DNA of 64,000 bases from Strongylocentrotus droebachiensis (GCA_035222895.1 JAVYIG010000877.1:62001-126000), one strand, 5' to 3'. Counted from the first letter of the stretch, positions 34,350 through 46,444 are shown. Numbers and translations are program-made. Notes: generated by a model from the sequence alone, not told the origin.

Positions 34350-34530
34350 TAAGGGCAAATTGGAGAGATACGTCACAGCATTGCCAATTTGTGTTTCACT
34401 GATGACAAATTCAAAAATTCTTAATTTTCCTATTTTAATTGGATAATGCTAAAACTTACATCAATTTGTTTCTCTCATTTTTCTGCTTTTATTAAAACCA
34501 AATTAATATCAGGGTGAACTTCCCCTTTAA
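34350..34530. mobile_element. Truncated family A MITE
   Basis: The right end AGGGTGAACTTCCCCT-TTAA (TTAA at 34527-34530) and the subterminal words GAGATACGTCACAG, TTGCCAATTTGTGTTT and TTTCTCTCATTTTTCTGC correspond to the right half of 4963-5510. The left half is missing or too degraded to see. Confidence 0.7.
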
Positions 34531-36547
34531 AAGATAAAAAATGATCACAAGAACCACTACCCTATAAAAAAAGGGATGTAACAATAATTAATGATGATAC
34601 TGAATGGTGATGAGGCCACATTTATACACCATCAAAACTGCCTATAGGGAAATATAAAAATCATGAAAATAATGATTGAGAATAATGATGAGAGATCGGA
34701 GACCACATTTCTGGAGAGGAGAGAAGATGTAACTTGTAAGAATCATTAAAAGATGATAAGAAATGATGAAGAGACCAGATGATGAAGGATGGATGATGGA
34801 GGATGGAGGATGGATGGATGGATGGGGGGATGCAGGGAGGGAGGACAGAGACTGTCCATTTCTCCAGAAGGTCCAAAAGTGCAGTCAGGTCACGGGACGA
34901 CCTGAGTAGCCTCATAACTTAATTACTCCTGCCCATTCCACATGTTGGCCATGCTGTTCTATCATTCCCTTGGATTAGTCTTCACTTGCAGACCCAAGGG
35001 TTAACAGACCGAGTACAGCATAGCATACTAATGAGGAGAAAGCAGTCCTGAGAGAAAGTGTAGTGTGTTGATAGCTAGATGAATATCTTGATCTATCATT
35101 AATATGATTACAATTCACATCTCATGCGCACATACAAGTTCCAATGTAACCACTTACTGGTCTACTTTTAGATGCTGATGTAGAAAAACTGAGGATGAAT
35201 GAATATTGGTAATGATGTAGTAATAAATTAAGTAGAAAGAATACATGTATGTCAGGAGATATTGTTGTCTTTTTCAAACTTTCCTGATAAGTCTTGTCAA
35301 AACGATCTGAAGCAAAGTAAACAGTGCACAAACACTAGGTTTTGAATGCTGTGCTTTCGACAAGCAATACAATCAGCTAAACATACAGTGTATTTTTGCC
35401 TATGAATTATCTAATTACACATGAAATGTATGCTTAAAATGCATCCACTTAAAATGAACTTGACAGTCATCCTTTACAGGGTCTGCATACTAAAGACTAA
35501 TGCTTGACCAAGACAGAGCTATTACTGCGCCAACCAGATATGGTTACCAATAAAGAAATACTGTACAGAAATTCATGCATCCAATGAGAATATCCCGAGT
35601 AGGCCTATATGTACAGTAGTTCATCAATAAAAGTAAAAATATATGCTGGATTTACACCAAACACGACCTGGCTTACTTTCTCAAATGCCTTATGGCTAAC
35701 ACAATTATATATTTGTTTAAAGTAATTAAAGAAAAGTATGGATTACCTATTTACCTAGGGCTAAATAAAACCAATGAGGTAACTTAATTCCATAAGTCAG
35801 GTGCTACTTGAGATATCTTGAGGCAGTGTATTGTAAGAATAAAGGGGAGGAGGAGAAACTGGTAGGGTGCCCCTCCCCTTTCTTTCGCCCCATTGCCTTT
35901 GATTGTGATTGTGGCTACTTTAGGCACACAGTGGTAAAATGATCCAGTCATGTTTAGTTTATGTTTCACTGGTTTTAAAGAATACCCATTTGTTTTCACA
36001 TGAATAATGAATGAAGTTATGAACATGTTCCACACAATAAGTCTCACCCTTTGTGTGACAATGAACAAGAGAAACGTTCATTTGCTAAAACAGAGAATAG
36101 CGCCTTGTTTTCTTTTCTAATCACATGAAATTTGATCTGGTACCAGCTGATAACAAAGTGGGGGTCCATTTGTGTCATGGGCAGCGAGTTACAGAGGACA
36201 GAGAGGCAAGGTACATTTTATAAGCACAGAATCATACAAAGCAAGCTCATTTATCTAGAAGCTACTACATGTACATGTACAGTATGCTGTACTAAATCAT
36301 TTTGACAATAAACCATAACAATTAGGCCTTCATTAAATGTTGCTCTTACCATTTCCCCACGAAACAAAACAAACCAAAACATGAACTTTAATTTTTCAAT
36401 ATGCAGGTTGTTTTTCAGTTTAATACAAGCTTTCTCAATTAATTTCATCCTGCAACTATTATATTGAACATAGTACATTTCGATTTGAAAATCTTATCTT
36501 GGATAATCAGTTGGGGGTATAACTATTCATCATTTCCAGTAAATCTG
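34531..36547. other. No gene; (GGAT)n-like tract at 34785-34840
   Basis: AT-rich sequence with one GGAT/GGAGGAT microsatellite and several TACATGTA words (36265-36280). No coding segment supported. Confidence 0.45.
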
Positions 36548-36945
36548 TTCAAGCTAAAGACCAGTTATGGTCATGAAATTTCATAGTGAAAGAGACGTTG
36601 TGAAATCGATCAGAAAAGGTTGATCATCTAGCATAGATGTACTGCAAGGTTCTGGAATCATCAAAATTATCAGAAATTTTGCCAAGTCTTCATAAAGTTA
36701 GAAGCACTGTACACAGAAAAATGTATATGGGACTACACACATGTGCGCCACATGTGCATTTGTATCTCTTAACAGTATATAGATATATACTAATTTACCA
36801 AATATATCAATTAGAAGGCGGTTTCCCGTCAAAAATGTTATCGTCATGTAATATTCAAAACATATTCTTTCACATGATTGGTAATAAGAGCTTCCATTTC
36901 ATTTTTTGAAATTGGGGCGCTTCCAATACTGGTCTTTACCTTTAA
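36548..36945 (-). mobile_element. TTAA-flanked MITE (family B), copy 2
   Basis: Read on the minus strand it starts TTAA-AGGTAAAGACCAGT at 36945 and follows copy 1 (21386 onward) closely at both ends, with about 90% identity over the first 100 bases by eye. The far end reads AGCTAAAGACCAGT, preceded by TTCA instead of TTAA. The centre diverges more. Confidence 0.88.
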
Positions 36946-38775
36946 ACTACATCTGTGAAATAAAATCTTTAAAATCAAACTTGATTGTGCCTCTTTACAC
37001 ATATGGACCAAAAATAACAACATCTATTTTGCCTGACTCTATCATAATTAATCATAATAATTAAAAAAGTCCAATAATATCATATACCACATTTACAAAG
37101 AGAGCAGATTTACTAGCCTTATCTGTCCAATCAGGCACATCTGTCCAATTTGCTACTCGCCAATTCAAAATAGACAGTTTACTCTTCAGTAATGTTTTGG
37201 TTATATTACTCAAGAAAATAATCCCCATCTCATTATATTTGGATTACCAGAGTCACTGGCCTCTGAACAAAAGAAGAATAACATCTGTGATTCAGAATGG
37301 AAAAGAATATAACTGATTTTTTTTTTTGCTGTTGTATTTTTAGTATTGTACTTGACTGATTTCTGACAGTTTCATCAACAAAAAGTAAAATTTTGGACTC
37401 ACAATATCTCTCATTGATTAATTGTGAATAAAGAAGGCAACCCTAAGGCTACACCGCAGAAGGGTGAACGGGGGCTTCTTCATTTTTCATACATGTTCCC
37501 CTTTTGCTTTTCATCTCCCTTTAACAATTTATCCAGACTTCATTTCAGTTCGTACATCAATAACTAACTTTGGCTTTGGCCCTCAGCGTAACAAGGCAAT
37601 GAAAGCCAAATGTTCGGGTTCTTTCTGTGCCATTTGTTCTTCTTGTAAGCCATGATCAGTCCTAAGTTCGAATGGCCCAGGGTAAAGTGACAAGGAGTGA
37701 GGTGTGAACAATGGCAGTCAAAGCAAGAAACTCAAGTGTGGATTGCGGCTACTACATCCCATGAAAGGGGGACTTTTATAAGCAATTTCCAGGGATATTT
37801 TACGGCCGATTGCTGCTATTGAGAGTGGAACACAATGATGCTAATTCAGGGGCCAAGTCGGTCACACAGCCAAAATGATGGATCATGATACACAAGGAAA
37901 ATCAAGAATAAAACCGTGCAAAAAAATAGGAAAAGATCAAAGTAATGTATGAAAGTATCAAATATAGAACTATATGATGGGCAATAAGCTATCACACAAT
38001 TATAATCAGGTAGTGAACTGCAATGTTTTGATACTGCAAGGTTAATAATAGGTCACTATAATAAGATTATGTTGGTACGGTGCAGGAGTTGCAGGGCTCA
38101 CTGGTCTGAAGTTTATTAAATCCTAGTCAAAATGGGGTCAATGACACCAAAAAACCTCGAGAATAAAAAGGGCATACAAGCATCCTCTTTAAATTGTAAG
38201 CTGTGTCTGGGCTCTGTTTTATGAAACTCATCTTTCATTACAAAATAACAATAATTAGAGCAATTGATATAATCATAATTTAAAAACAACAAAACTTAAA
38301 TTCCAAGGTATTATGAATTAACAAGTTTAGAATACATTATAGTTTACATTGTACATGTACATGTAGTTCAAGAATATAGTTTACATTAAACGAACATTGT
38401 ATTCTATTATTATATATCATTATCAAAATATAGTTTAGTTTAGTTTAGGAACAAACAAAATTGTAGGAAAGAAGTGTCATCATGAAAATATGGAAGACAA
38501 GTTCAGAATGAAAGCACAAGGGAGGGGTGTATGGGGGAGGGTGTAGGGGGGGGGGCTGTTGAAGTATTCCTACACTCACTTTACAGTGACTTACACAATG
38601 TAGAATATGATACAGAAACATCATACCCTTATCCACAGTTCAGGACTACACAATTTAAAGATTTATTGTAATTTAATGCCCATTCTATATTTCACACAAA
38701 TAATTAAAATCTTTGTCGGTGCAAGCTAAATGCAGGATAATATCATGAATTTCTATCTTTTCATGTCAGACAGCG
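36946..38775. other. No gene; G-run at 38547-38555
   Basis: AT-rich. No feature beyond short homopolymers. Confidence 0.4.
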
Positions 38776-39266
38776 TGTCCACACACAAAACAATTTATCG
38801 CGAAACTCTATAACGATACGTCGTATAAAGAATCATCGTATAAATTCCAGGATGTCCACACACAAGAAACGTCGTCACTAAAGAATCATCGTATAAAATG
38901 CCCCCTGTCCACACACAACATTTTCTGTGATTCTTTATAGAGTTTCACGATAGTGATAAGAGGTCTGGTCTCATTTCGCTCGAGGTCACGTTAAGCCCCG
39001 CCCAGTTAGTTACACTAGTTACACTCCCCCAGGGGGTCCCCCTGTCCACACACAACATTTCCGTGATTAGGCGTGATTCTTTATTGAGTTTCAGTTCGAA
39101 ACGATGCCCAAACCTGTGTTTCGTTAGACTAGTTTCGTTATACGACGTATCGTTAGTGAGCGTCCACACCTACAATTTTGGTCGTAAAACTATCGGGAAA
39201 CGGTATCACTATCGCGAAACGGTATAGCTAATCATGATTAGTCACGGAAAATGTTGTGTGTGGACA
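38776..39266. mobile_element. Composite foldback element with TGTCCACACACAA ends
   Basis: TGTCCACACACAA stands at 38776, 38853, 38906 and 39043. Its reverse complement TTGTGTGTGGACA ends at about 39266. Each is followed by related inner words (CGTGATT, TTCTTTATAGAGTTTCACGA, ATCGCGAAAC, GATACGTCGTATAA) in both orientations. This looks like one foldback element with others inserted or with ends duplicated. No frame, and the flanking duplication was not resolved. Confidence 0.75.
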
Positions 39267-40749
39267 GGGGGAGAGTCACTTAGGATTTGTGGTGTACCTG
39301 GAGCAACTACCGGGGTAGAGATTTTTTTTTTTAACAATGAGTGGCAAACTTTTAACCTTGAGGCAGAGAAAGATACCATCTTATTGAAGCACGAAGCCAG
39401 ATGGGTCGACAGAGACAGACAGAGGTACAAATCCAGACAAACAAATGGAGTAGTGTACAAATTGAATATAGCCTGCCTGCTTGAATCTAGAGCCAGGAGT
39501 TCACAAAAATGGGTTCAACCGACTTAAATTTCCAACATCTGAACAATGATGCAGTTGTTGTGTGCTTAGCTGCAATACTGTTATGGTGAGTTTATTTGCT
39601 AGTTTTTGCTTGTTGTAACTTGTAAGCATGAGCATGAGCTGTGTACAGTGTGTAGTAGACATGGTACATTTATGACCCTACACATCAGGGCTTCACAATA
39701 ACTTCTTTTGGAAGGGGGTCTGGGTCTGAACCTTGTTTAATATAGTAGATTGCAAACATCTAACAAACTCATTAATGTTGATTGTCAATGTCAACATTCT
39801 CTCCTTTTAAACTGTTGGGGGAAAATTTGCATGACTTTGGCAATCAGCAAGGGTCATTTATTTTCTTTGAATTTAATATTCACAATAATTTTTCTTCTTC
39901 AAATAATGATAAAAAGCTGGAAGGTTCTTCATAAATAAGTTTAGAATTGAAACACAAGCGCCCTTGGGGGGGGGGGGTATTTCCCCAAGTAATTTTGTAT
40001 TATTTTGTTCAATTTTCAAAACAACCTATTCAACCAGAATTGGTTATTATTCAGTGTTACTTATAGAAAAACAGGCATCCTATTATAGATATTGTAGTCA
40101 TATAATTCATAAAAGCTTTGATGAATTTCAGCAGCAGCCCTTGGCTTTGACCCTTGACCTCTCTTGACAAAGTCACGTCTGTTACTCTCAAAAAAGAAGA
40201 ATTAGACTGTCTATAAATTGTATGGCCAAGAAAAATAACATTTCCCTCAATACCTAATTCAATAAATCACTAGGCACCAATGATGACCCGCCGATTGACA
40301 AGCTATTTATTTCAGTTATGACATCTCTGTATCAAAAAGATGAAATCTATCCTTAAATAGATCATGTAGATTGAACAATTTTAAAAATAAATATTACTTT
40401 TCATTACATTCAAATAAAAAAGAAATTAACTTCAGTCATTGACATGTTCAATAAATAAAACTATATCAAGCCTAAGAATAGACCTACACAAGTTGCTTCA
40501 TCTCCCTAACTTTGGTATTATGAACTATTAGCTATGCATGGTGAAATAGAACAAAACTACACTTGAGTTCCACTCTTCACACATTATGGAGCTGGAGATC
40601 CATGAATACATGAGGCATGAGCCATGACGTTATGAGAACTCACATTTTCTCATGACAGCTTAATACATTACAGACATAAGATATGCTTAACAAGCCACAT
40701 AAAAAAAAGGAAATGAAAAGAAAATCACGAAATAAATTGATGTTCCTAC
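39267..40749. other. No gene; start of inferred first intron of the minus-strand gene
   Basis: A T-run (39320) and a G-run (39966-39977) are the only simple features. On the minus strand this follows directly the GT donor at 40749-40748. Confidence 0.4.
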
Positions 40750-40864
40750 CTTGTCCTGATTGTCCATCAAGTTGTCCTAAAACAGGCCTCAAAGCGATCG
40801 CACCGAACAGCACAAGCACAACGGTAACCTCCTGAATCCTTAGCCCGGCACTTCCCCGTATCAT
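40750..40864 (-). CDS. First coding exon of a secreted or membrane protein: signal peptide, phase-1 donor
   Basis: The minus-strand ATG at 40864 has A at -3. It opens 38 codons: MIRGSAGLRIQE, a hydrophobic core VTVVLVLFGAIAL, then RPVLG and QLDGQSGQ. This is a textbook signal peptide with a likely cut after VLG. The frame meets AAG|GTAGGA, a good donor, leaving one base of the next codon (phase 1). Phase-1 introns after a signal peptide are typical of receptors and matrix proteins built from Ig, FN3 or EGF modules (known); that this gene is one is inference. In the leader, a pyrimidine tract and CTGCAG ending at 40995 looks like a 3' splice site, so the exon may start at 40994 with a separate upstream non-coding exon. 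Short upstream ORFs are present, for example ATG GAG ACC CGA GTG GCT TAG. No second exon was found in the 40 kb below. The protein family is not identified. Confidence 0.5.
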
Positions 40865-41187
40865 CTTGCCGGTGATGTGGGTATAGATCTCCAGTATCCT
40901 TTCGGGGGTAGTAGCTCCACCAAGTAATAATCAAGATGACTTTTCGGCGGCTCCTGACTCGCTCCTAAGCCACTCGGGTCTCCATCAAGACTGCCTGCAG
41001 CGAGTAAAAATAACCCTTTGTAAGTTGGATTCAATCGTGTAAGAATTGGGTTAAAACCCCAACGGGCCTACCACAGAAACACAAGAGTAACAGAGTGCGG
41101 TGGTGGGGTGAACAACTCTCCCCGAACGCACCGCTTGTTCGATCGGTGAGGATCGGTTCAGCACATCACCGAACGTCTGCTAAATAA

Positions 41188-41400
41188 TTGGAAGAGCTGC
41201 GAAAAAAAGGTTATAATCAAACAGAAATTACGAATCTCATGAGCCTCCAAACGGGCATTGATAGTGACAAAATGGATTTTGCACAAAAAGTAGCTGGTTA
41301 CCTCGAAAAAGAAATATTAGATGCGGAGTCCCTGAACTTGTTAAGATTCCAAGCAGACGAGAATGTGGTATTGGATAACAGCCAATCGCAGCATGCGTGA
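41188..41400 (+). CDS. Short protein-like ORF opposite the promoter, uncertain
   Basis: An open frame ends with TGA at 41400. Its first ATG, at about 41239, would give 53 residues. The sequence has protein-like texture (DSDKMDFAQKVAGYLEKEIL, then DAESLNLLRFQADENVV), with regularly spaced hydrophobics compatible with helices, and mixed codons. It runs divergently to the signal-peptide exon about 0.3 kb away, so it could be an exon of a divergent gene. It could equally be a chance frame in CpG-rich promoter DNA. No family recognised. Confidence 0.15.
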   Translation: MEELRKKGYNQTEITNLMSLQTGIDSDKMDFAQKVAGYLEKEILDAESLNLLRFQADENVVLDNSQSQHA

Positions 41401-41452
41401 GGCACCTAGCTCCAATTCTACCAATGAATAACATCAACACCGCACTTGATGT

Positions 41453-41464
41453 CCGCACGTGCGG
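41453..41464. promoter_or_regulatory. CCGCACGTGCGG palindrome with E-box
   Basis: A perfect 12-bp palindrome centred on CACGTG, the site class bound by MYC/MAX/USF-type bHLH factors. Its position about 0.6 kb upstream of the candidate start codon is suggestive only. Confidence 0.3.
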
Positions 41465-41520
41465 CTCGGTGGTGCTGCTGGAGCTTGGGGAGTGATTTTC
41501 ATACTGCGCGCGCGTAACAG

Positions 41521-42998
41521 CTTATTTCTGTTATACCGTTAATATTTTTCAGTTTGCTAATAATAATAATCAAAAGAGATGTTAGACTTTTACATGTTTA
41601 CACTGTCTTGTCAAAAAGGACGGTGTTAAAATACAGTTTAGTTAAAACATTTCTATTCTAGGCAAGATAATTGAAGCGGTACAAGAAAGAAATTAACATA
41701 TTGTGCAATTGGGAATTAAACGGACAATATGATAAAATCGTTGTTTAGACTTAAGATAGAGGGGAAGTAATGAGAAGTTGTTTTCTCATTGAATGATCCT
41801 TATGACAAATATCAGATAAAACGAAAGACAGAATTATGGCACGATATAAAATTGAGGAAGAGGAAGAAGTAGGAGGTTATGAATTTTGATACACAGAAGT
41901 AACACAGGAGAACACAAGCATTTATGAAAGGATCGAGAGAATAACTAGAAGAAGAAGAAAAGCAGCAGGATAATATTTGAAGTGAAAAATGGAACAAGGG
42001 CGATATCACTATCTTCATCACTTTGTTGTGAACTATACAAATTTGCCAAGTATTTGGTCAGATTTATTTCAGAAAGACAAAATCAGCGTACATGTACATA
42101 ATCAAATCATGCATGACCATGGATGACCCCGTGTTGAACTCTGTGTCTGTTTGGAGCGGAGCAACTAAAACGGGATGCACTCACTGACTGTCTGCCCTCA
42201 TCTCTCTCCTCCAGCTTCTCTCATTTTAATATTATCGAACTAAAACGTGTTTCATATCAAGATTAGTTTGCAAACATACCAACATTGCACAACAAAGAGG
42301 TGAAGTTTATACAATGTGACAGAAAGGGAGAACAATTCTTTGTTTGAACGCGGAATTGATATCACGAATGCTGGTATTGTCGCGCGCTAGATTCGGTTGG
42401 AGCGAGCTAGAAAACGCGTAGAACAATTACTCCTTGTGCCACGGTTAATTTTAGACAACAAATCCTTTATCATTATAGTCAGAAAGGGGTTTATATGGTA
42501 CGTAACGGTATATAGGCTTAGTAATGATAGTGCAGATTACGTACATGTACCTAAATTGTTCCATATTAACTGAATTTTTAGCAATAGCAACATGACAACG
42601 GTAGTAAAATGATCATAACGAAAGGGATATTGTAGGTGGAAAATAGATGAGTCTATTAATAACAAACAAAAATATTAACGCAGTTAATAATATAACAATA
42701 TCATTGCTATGGCAATTTTGTTAATTTCATAATCAATTTTCATTCTCCTCGTTATTTTGATTGCCTCTTTCGAATCATTACCTTTTATATTAGTTTGTCA
42801 TGATATGAATCCAAAATTTTGTCCACCAGTCTTTGTACAGAGGGTTCGTATAGATTTTTCATCTCTAAAACAACTTAATTAACTTGGGCGCATGTAATTT
42901 AATAATCAGGATAACGTGCTTTGGTTAGTATTGATTATAGTAAGCGACCGTGACCTAAACTAGCTCCCGTCTTCTTTGTTCGTCTCCCATCTTCCATC
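41521..42998. other. No gene recognised
   Basis: AT-rich with isolated CpG-rich words (42380-42420). Nothing supportable. Confidence 0.4.
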
Positions 42999-43235
42999 AC
43001 TTTCTCTCTTTCTCTCTCTCTCTCTTTCTCTCTCTTTATTTATTTATCTATCTATCTATCTATCTATCTATCAATCAATCTATCTATCTATCTATATATC
43101 TAGCTATCAATCAACCAATCTATCTATATCTGTCTGTCTGTCTGTCTGTCTGTCTGCCTATCTGTCTGTCTATCTATCTATCTATCTACCTTTCTATCTA
43201 TCTATCTATCTACCTTTCTATCTAAATGTATCTAT
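42999..43235. repeat. CT then (TCTA)n/(TCTG)n compound microsatellite
   Basis: (CT)n passes into (ATCT)n with ATCA interruptions, a (CTGT)n block at about 43130-43157 and again (ATCT)n. A Ser/Leu/Tyr/Ile-rich frame across it is an artefact. Confidence 0.95.
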
Positions 43236-43379
43236 CAGTTTTTCTGCATAACATTTATTATGCATGTTTGCCTATTTCCCCTAAGTTTGTCCAAAGTGTC
43301 GATTCTCTTTCTTTCTTGTTGTCGTCAAAACTCAATATCTAGGAGCATGATTAATTCATCAATCTCCTTCCTATATCTG

Positions 43380-43472
43380 AGCCTCTCTCACTCTCACCCC
43401 CCCCCCCCCCTCCACCCTCTCTCCCTCTCTCTCTATCTCTCCCTCTTTCTCTTTCTCTCTCTCCCAATATAT
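43380..43472. repeat. CT tract with C-run
   Basis: CTCTCAC, a run of about 12 C, then CTCTCT-rich sequence. Confidence 0.9.
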
Positions 43473-43550
43473 ATTCTTTCCATTTTCCATATTTTATCTA
43501 GCTTTCTGCAACACATTTAGCTGTTAATTTTATCTTCTCTATCTTCAATA

Positions 43551-43628
43551 TATTTGTATAGCGCTTAGAGACATTTGTATTAAGCGCTATATAAAAGCTA
43601 AATATAATTATTATTATTATTATTATTT
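43551..43628 (+). mobile_element. SINE 3' tail fragment
   Basis: GTATAGCGCTTAGAGACATT, TAAGCGCTATATAAA and (ATT)n match the tail type of the SINE fragment at 54.72 kb. The tRNA-like head is absent. Confidence 0.6.
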
Positions 43629-43657
43629 GATAAACATATCCCCCTCTCCCCCCTCAT

Positions 43658-43659
<2 letters not shown>

Positions 43660-43699
<40 letters not shown>

Positions 43700-43704
43700 C
43701 TCAC
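43660..43704. repeat. (CT)n microsatellite
   Basis: Uninterrupted CTCTCT of more than 30 bases. Confidence 0.9.
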
Positions 43705-45720
43705 TAATTATATATCTCTTTCCCGTGCATCCTTTCCTCTATACCACCGATCAATATACAATCCTCACAATAATTTCCTCGGGAGGGCATTCGAAATAGC
43801 ATCCTAATAAATGAACTACCAAAGCAAGCTCTCTCGATCAGCCGGTTAATTTTTTCAACCAAATTAATTGTGCACAGCGCACACCCCGGTGCAGCCGAAC
43901 GCAGAGAGAGGAGAAAAGTCAACATCGGGACGCATTTTCATATTCCAATTATGGCACATGATCGTGTAGAAATAATAGCATGGTCCCCAATGATGATATG
44001 TTCACATTGCCGATAATGAACTGTGAAGTCCATCCATCCATCCAGTCAAACTTCGACATGACTGGAACAAATCTCCATTGTCCAACACCATGTATAGACC
44101 ACAGAATTTCGAATTTACGCTTTTACGCAAAATGACCTAAACAAAATAATAATTTAACACTTACAATGCTTGCCTTACATAGCAACAAATGCTGTCCTGT
44201 TCATTTGCATCAACTAGAGAATGATTATATGGTTTAGACATGTATGTACAGTAATTTAATTCGTCCCGAGATTAAAATCTTATAATATGACTTCGCACAA
44301 AATTAGCAAACTGGTTAGTTATTTTTCTTTCATAATAATTATATTCCCCTTTTTCAACATCCTTGCGGCCAAAATCGTTAACAACTCTATGCTCTCGTGT
44401 GCAAAATTGATGGTAACATTGTAACTAGCGGAAACAACAATGAGGATAATCAAACACAAAATTACGAGTGGCACCAAGTGAATGAAATAGATGAAATAAC
44501 ACGAGACAACCTGACAATGGGAACTCCCCCTCGCACCTTCTACGCGAGTTGACGCATCGCGCCATCACAGTATAGGGATCATGCGAGTCTCCATTGCCAT
44601 TATTAATCTCGCTTTGATGCGCTAGGATAACATCTTTAAATAGACAACATGACGACAAACAAAGAAAGAAAAAAACGTTTTGGCCATTTCCTACAGAGCT
44701 GGCAATTTCCCGCTCCCGTACCGATGAGTTCAGGCAATAATTGCACATTTAGAATTTCTCCCGTGGACCATGACGAGAAAACAACACCATACGCACCATA
44801 CCATAATTGGATCCTCTCGCAATTAATTACTGCATTACAAAAATAATAATAAGACAAAAAAGATAAATTATGAATTCACTTAGGCCTATATTGTTGTCTG
44901 TCAGCGATGCCAATTATGAATTAGTTGGGTCTTCATTTTGTGCGCATTTGTCTATGCAACGGTCTAATAATTATTTGAACCCAGTGTTAATGAAGTGAAT
45001 ACTCCAGGGGAAAACTGGCGATTCACAATGAGACGGCAGTTGTTTCAGAGAAATTTTATTCTGAACATGATTACCCCCTCTTTTGAATGGTAAATGACTG
45101 TCTACCTACGTTTTTACAAAACGATAAACGAACCTCTTAAAAAAAAGTTCTAGATATTTTAAGATCTAGTAAATTATTTCCCCAAATGTATATGTTGCAT
45201 ACGTAAGAACATAACTTGTAAGCTCTAAACAATTATAATTTAAGTTATGAAAGGTAATTTGCCCAGAATGTATTTGGGTTTCTAAATAGAACTACTAGGA
45301 GCTTATAATTTGTCATCTTTTCTTTCCCCGTGATAAAGCACCAACATCTTTACACACAAAAAAACACATTGGCAGATCGGAAATAATCCCTGCAACGAAA
45401 TATGATTTATTTCCGATACATTTTTCATCGAATATAGCATAATTCGTTCAATTCATCTTGGATCCAAAGTGTCTCTGTTCATGGATATCGCACGCGTCGT
45501 AGGAAGAAACAAACGCGACCGCGCGACGGATATTGAGAGAGGGCGCTAGACTTGAAATTTTGTATGAGCAGAGTACTTGTCGAAATACGTTTTCATGAAA
45601 GTTCCTCGCACTTTTCTCATTTCAAATTGCATGGCGCTTACATATAACTAGTGACAAATGTTATTGCGAAATGCTGTAAAATGAATAATTCTATAAATAA
45701 ACTGTAAAATCATACATTCC

Positions 45721-45757
<37 letters not shown>

Positions 45758-46187
45758 AAAACATATACGCGCAGGATAAATTTAATGAAAGAAAAGAAAA
45801 ATAGCGGCATACGTCGGTTTCTTTGAAACAAAGTGACAACAAACGCTTTGATGTTTTCCGTGCTGTGTCTGGAAATGCCGCAATCATGTTTATAACAGTT
45901 TTGTTTATAGAAACAAATAACGATCCCAGTCATGAAAGAAATGTACGACGCAAAAGAAAAGTTGGCAATCAAGGTATGGACAACATTAACTCTTTAGGTA
46001 TCTTGTTTTTGAATATTGGGAGATGTTCCCCGGGCCAAGGAGGGTGCCTGAGTGAGGGAGGGGTGCCTAGGACACAAAATATTCACTGACAAAATAATAA
46101 GATGTACCGACGTGTCCGATACGGTGTCGACCCTCAGGTCATGTTTACATACATAAAACAAAAGCTGGGTCAGTCAATATAGTTGAG
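43705..46187. other. No gene; (GA)n at 45725-45753
   Basis: AT-rich, with CpG-rich words at 45488-45550. A 65-codon plus-strand frame at 44649-44846 starts with a well-placed ATG but has no recognisable features and is not called. Confidence 0.4.
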
Positions 46188-46444
46188 GAGGTGTCGAGGT
46201 TTAGCCCGAACTGTCGATCTGACTCCTGCCGCGGCATAATGCCCTTTGGCAAGACATTGATCTACATTTGCCACACTCCACCCAGGTGGAGCAAATGGGT
46301 ACCTGGCAGGAATTAATTCCTTTTAAAATGCTAGAGTGCCATAATGGTAACCATTCTAAAGACGGGGTATTAGTATTTGAGCGCCATGATTTTCACGTCT
46401 GACAGAAATCAGCGCTATACAAGAACCCACTAGTATTAATATTA
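46188..46444 (+). mobile_element. tRNA-derived SINE, degraded head
   Basis: It starts GAGGTGTCGAGG like the other copies, but the B-box region is damaged. It then has GGCAAGACATTGATCTACAT, TTTGCCACACTCCACCCAGG, AAATGGGTACCTGGCAGG, TGCTAGAGTGCCATAATGG and the tail CAGCGCTATACAAGAACCCA with TATTAATATTAT. Word order agrees with 47.96, 60.2 and 60.6 kb. Confidence 0.75.

Larger units (their letters stand above)
40865..41520 (-). promoter_or_regulatory. 5' leader and probable promoter region of the 40.9-kb gene
   Basis: This stretch is richer in G+C and CpG than its surroundings (for example CCGAACGCACCGC, GTTCGATCGG, GCGCGCGCG near 41508). No TATA box is obvious. An E-box inside a 12-bp palindrome lies at 41453-41464. 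The transcription start cannot be placed from sequence alone. Confidence 0.35.

Noticed and set aside
44649-44846. 65-codon plus-strand ORF with a plausible start
   Set aside because: No signal peptide, domain, donor or conservation evidence. Overlapping frames on the other strand are just as open.
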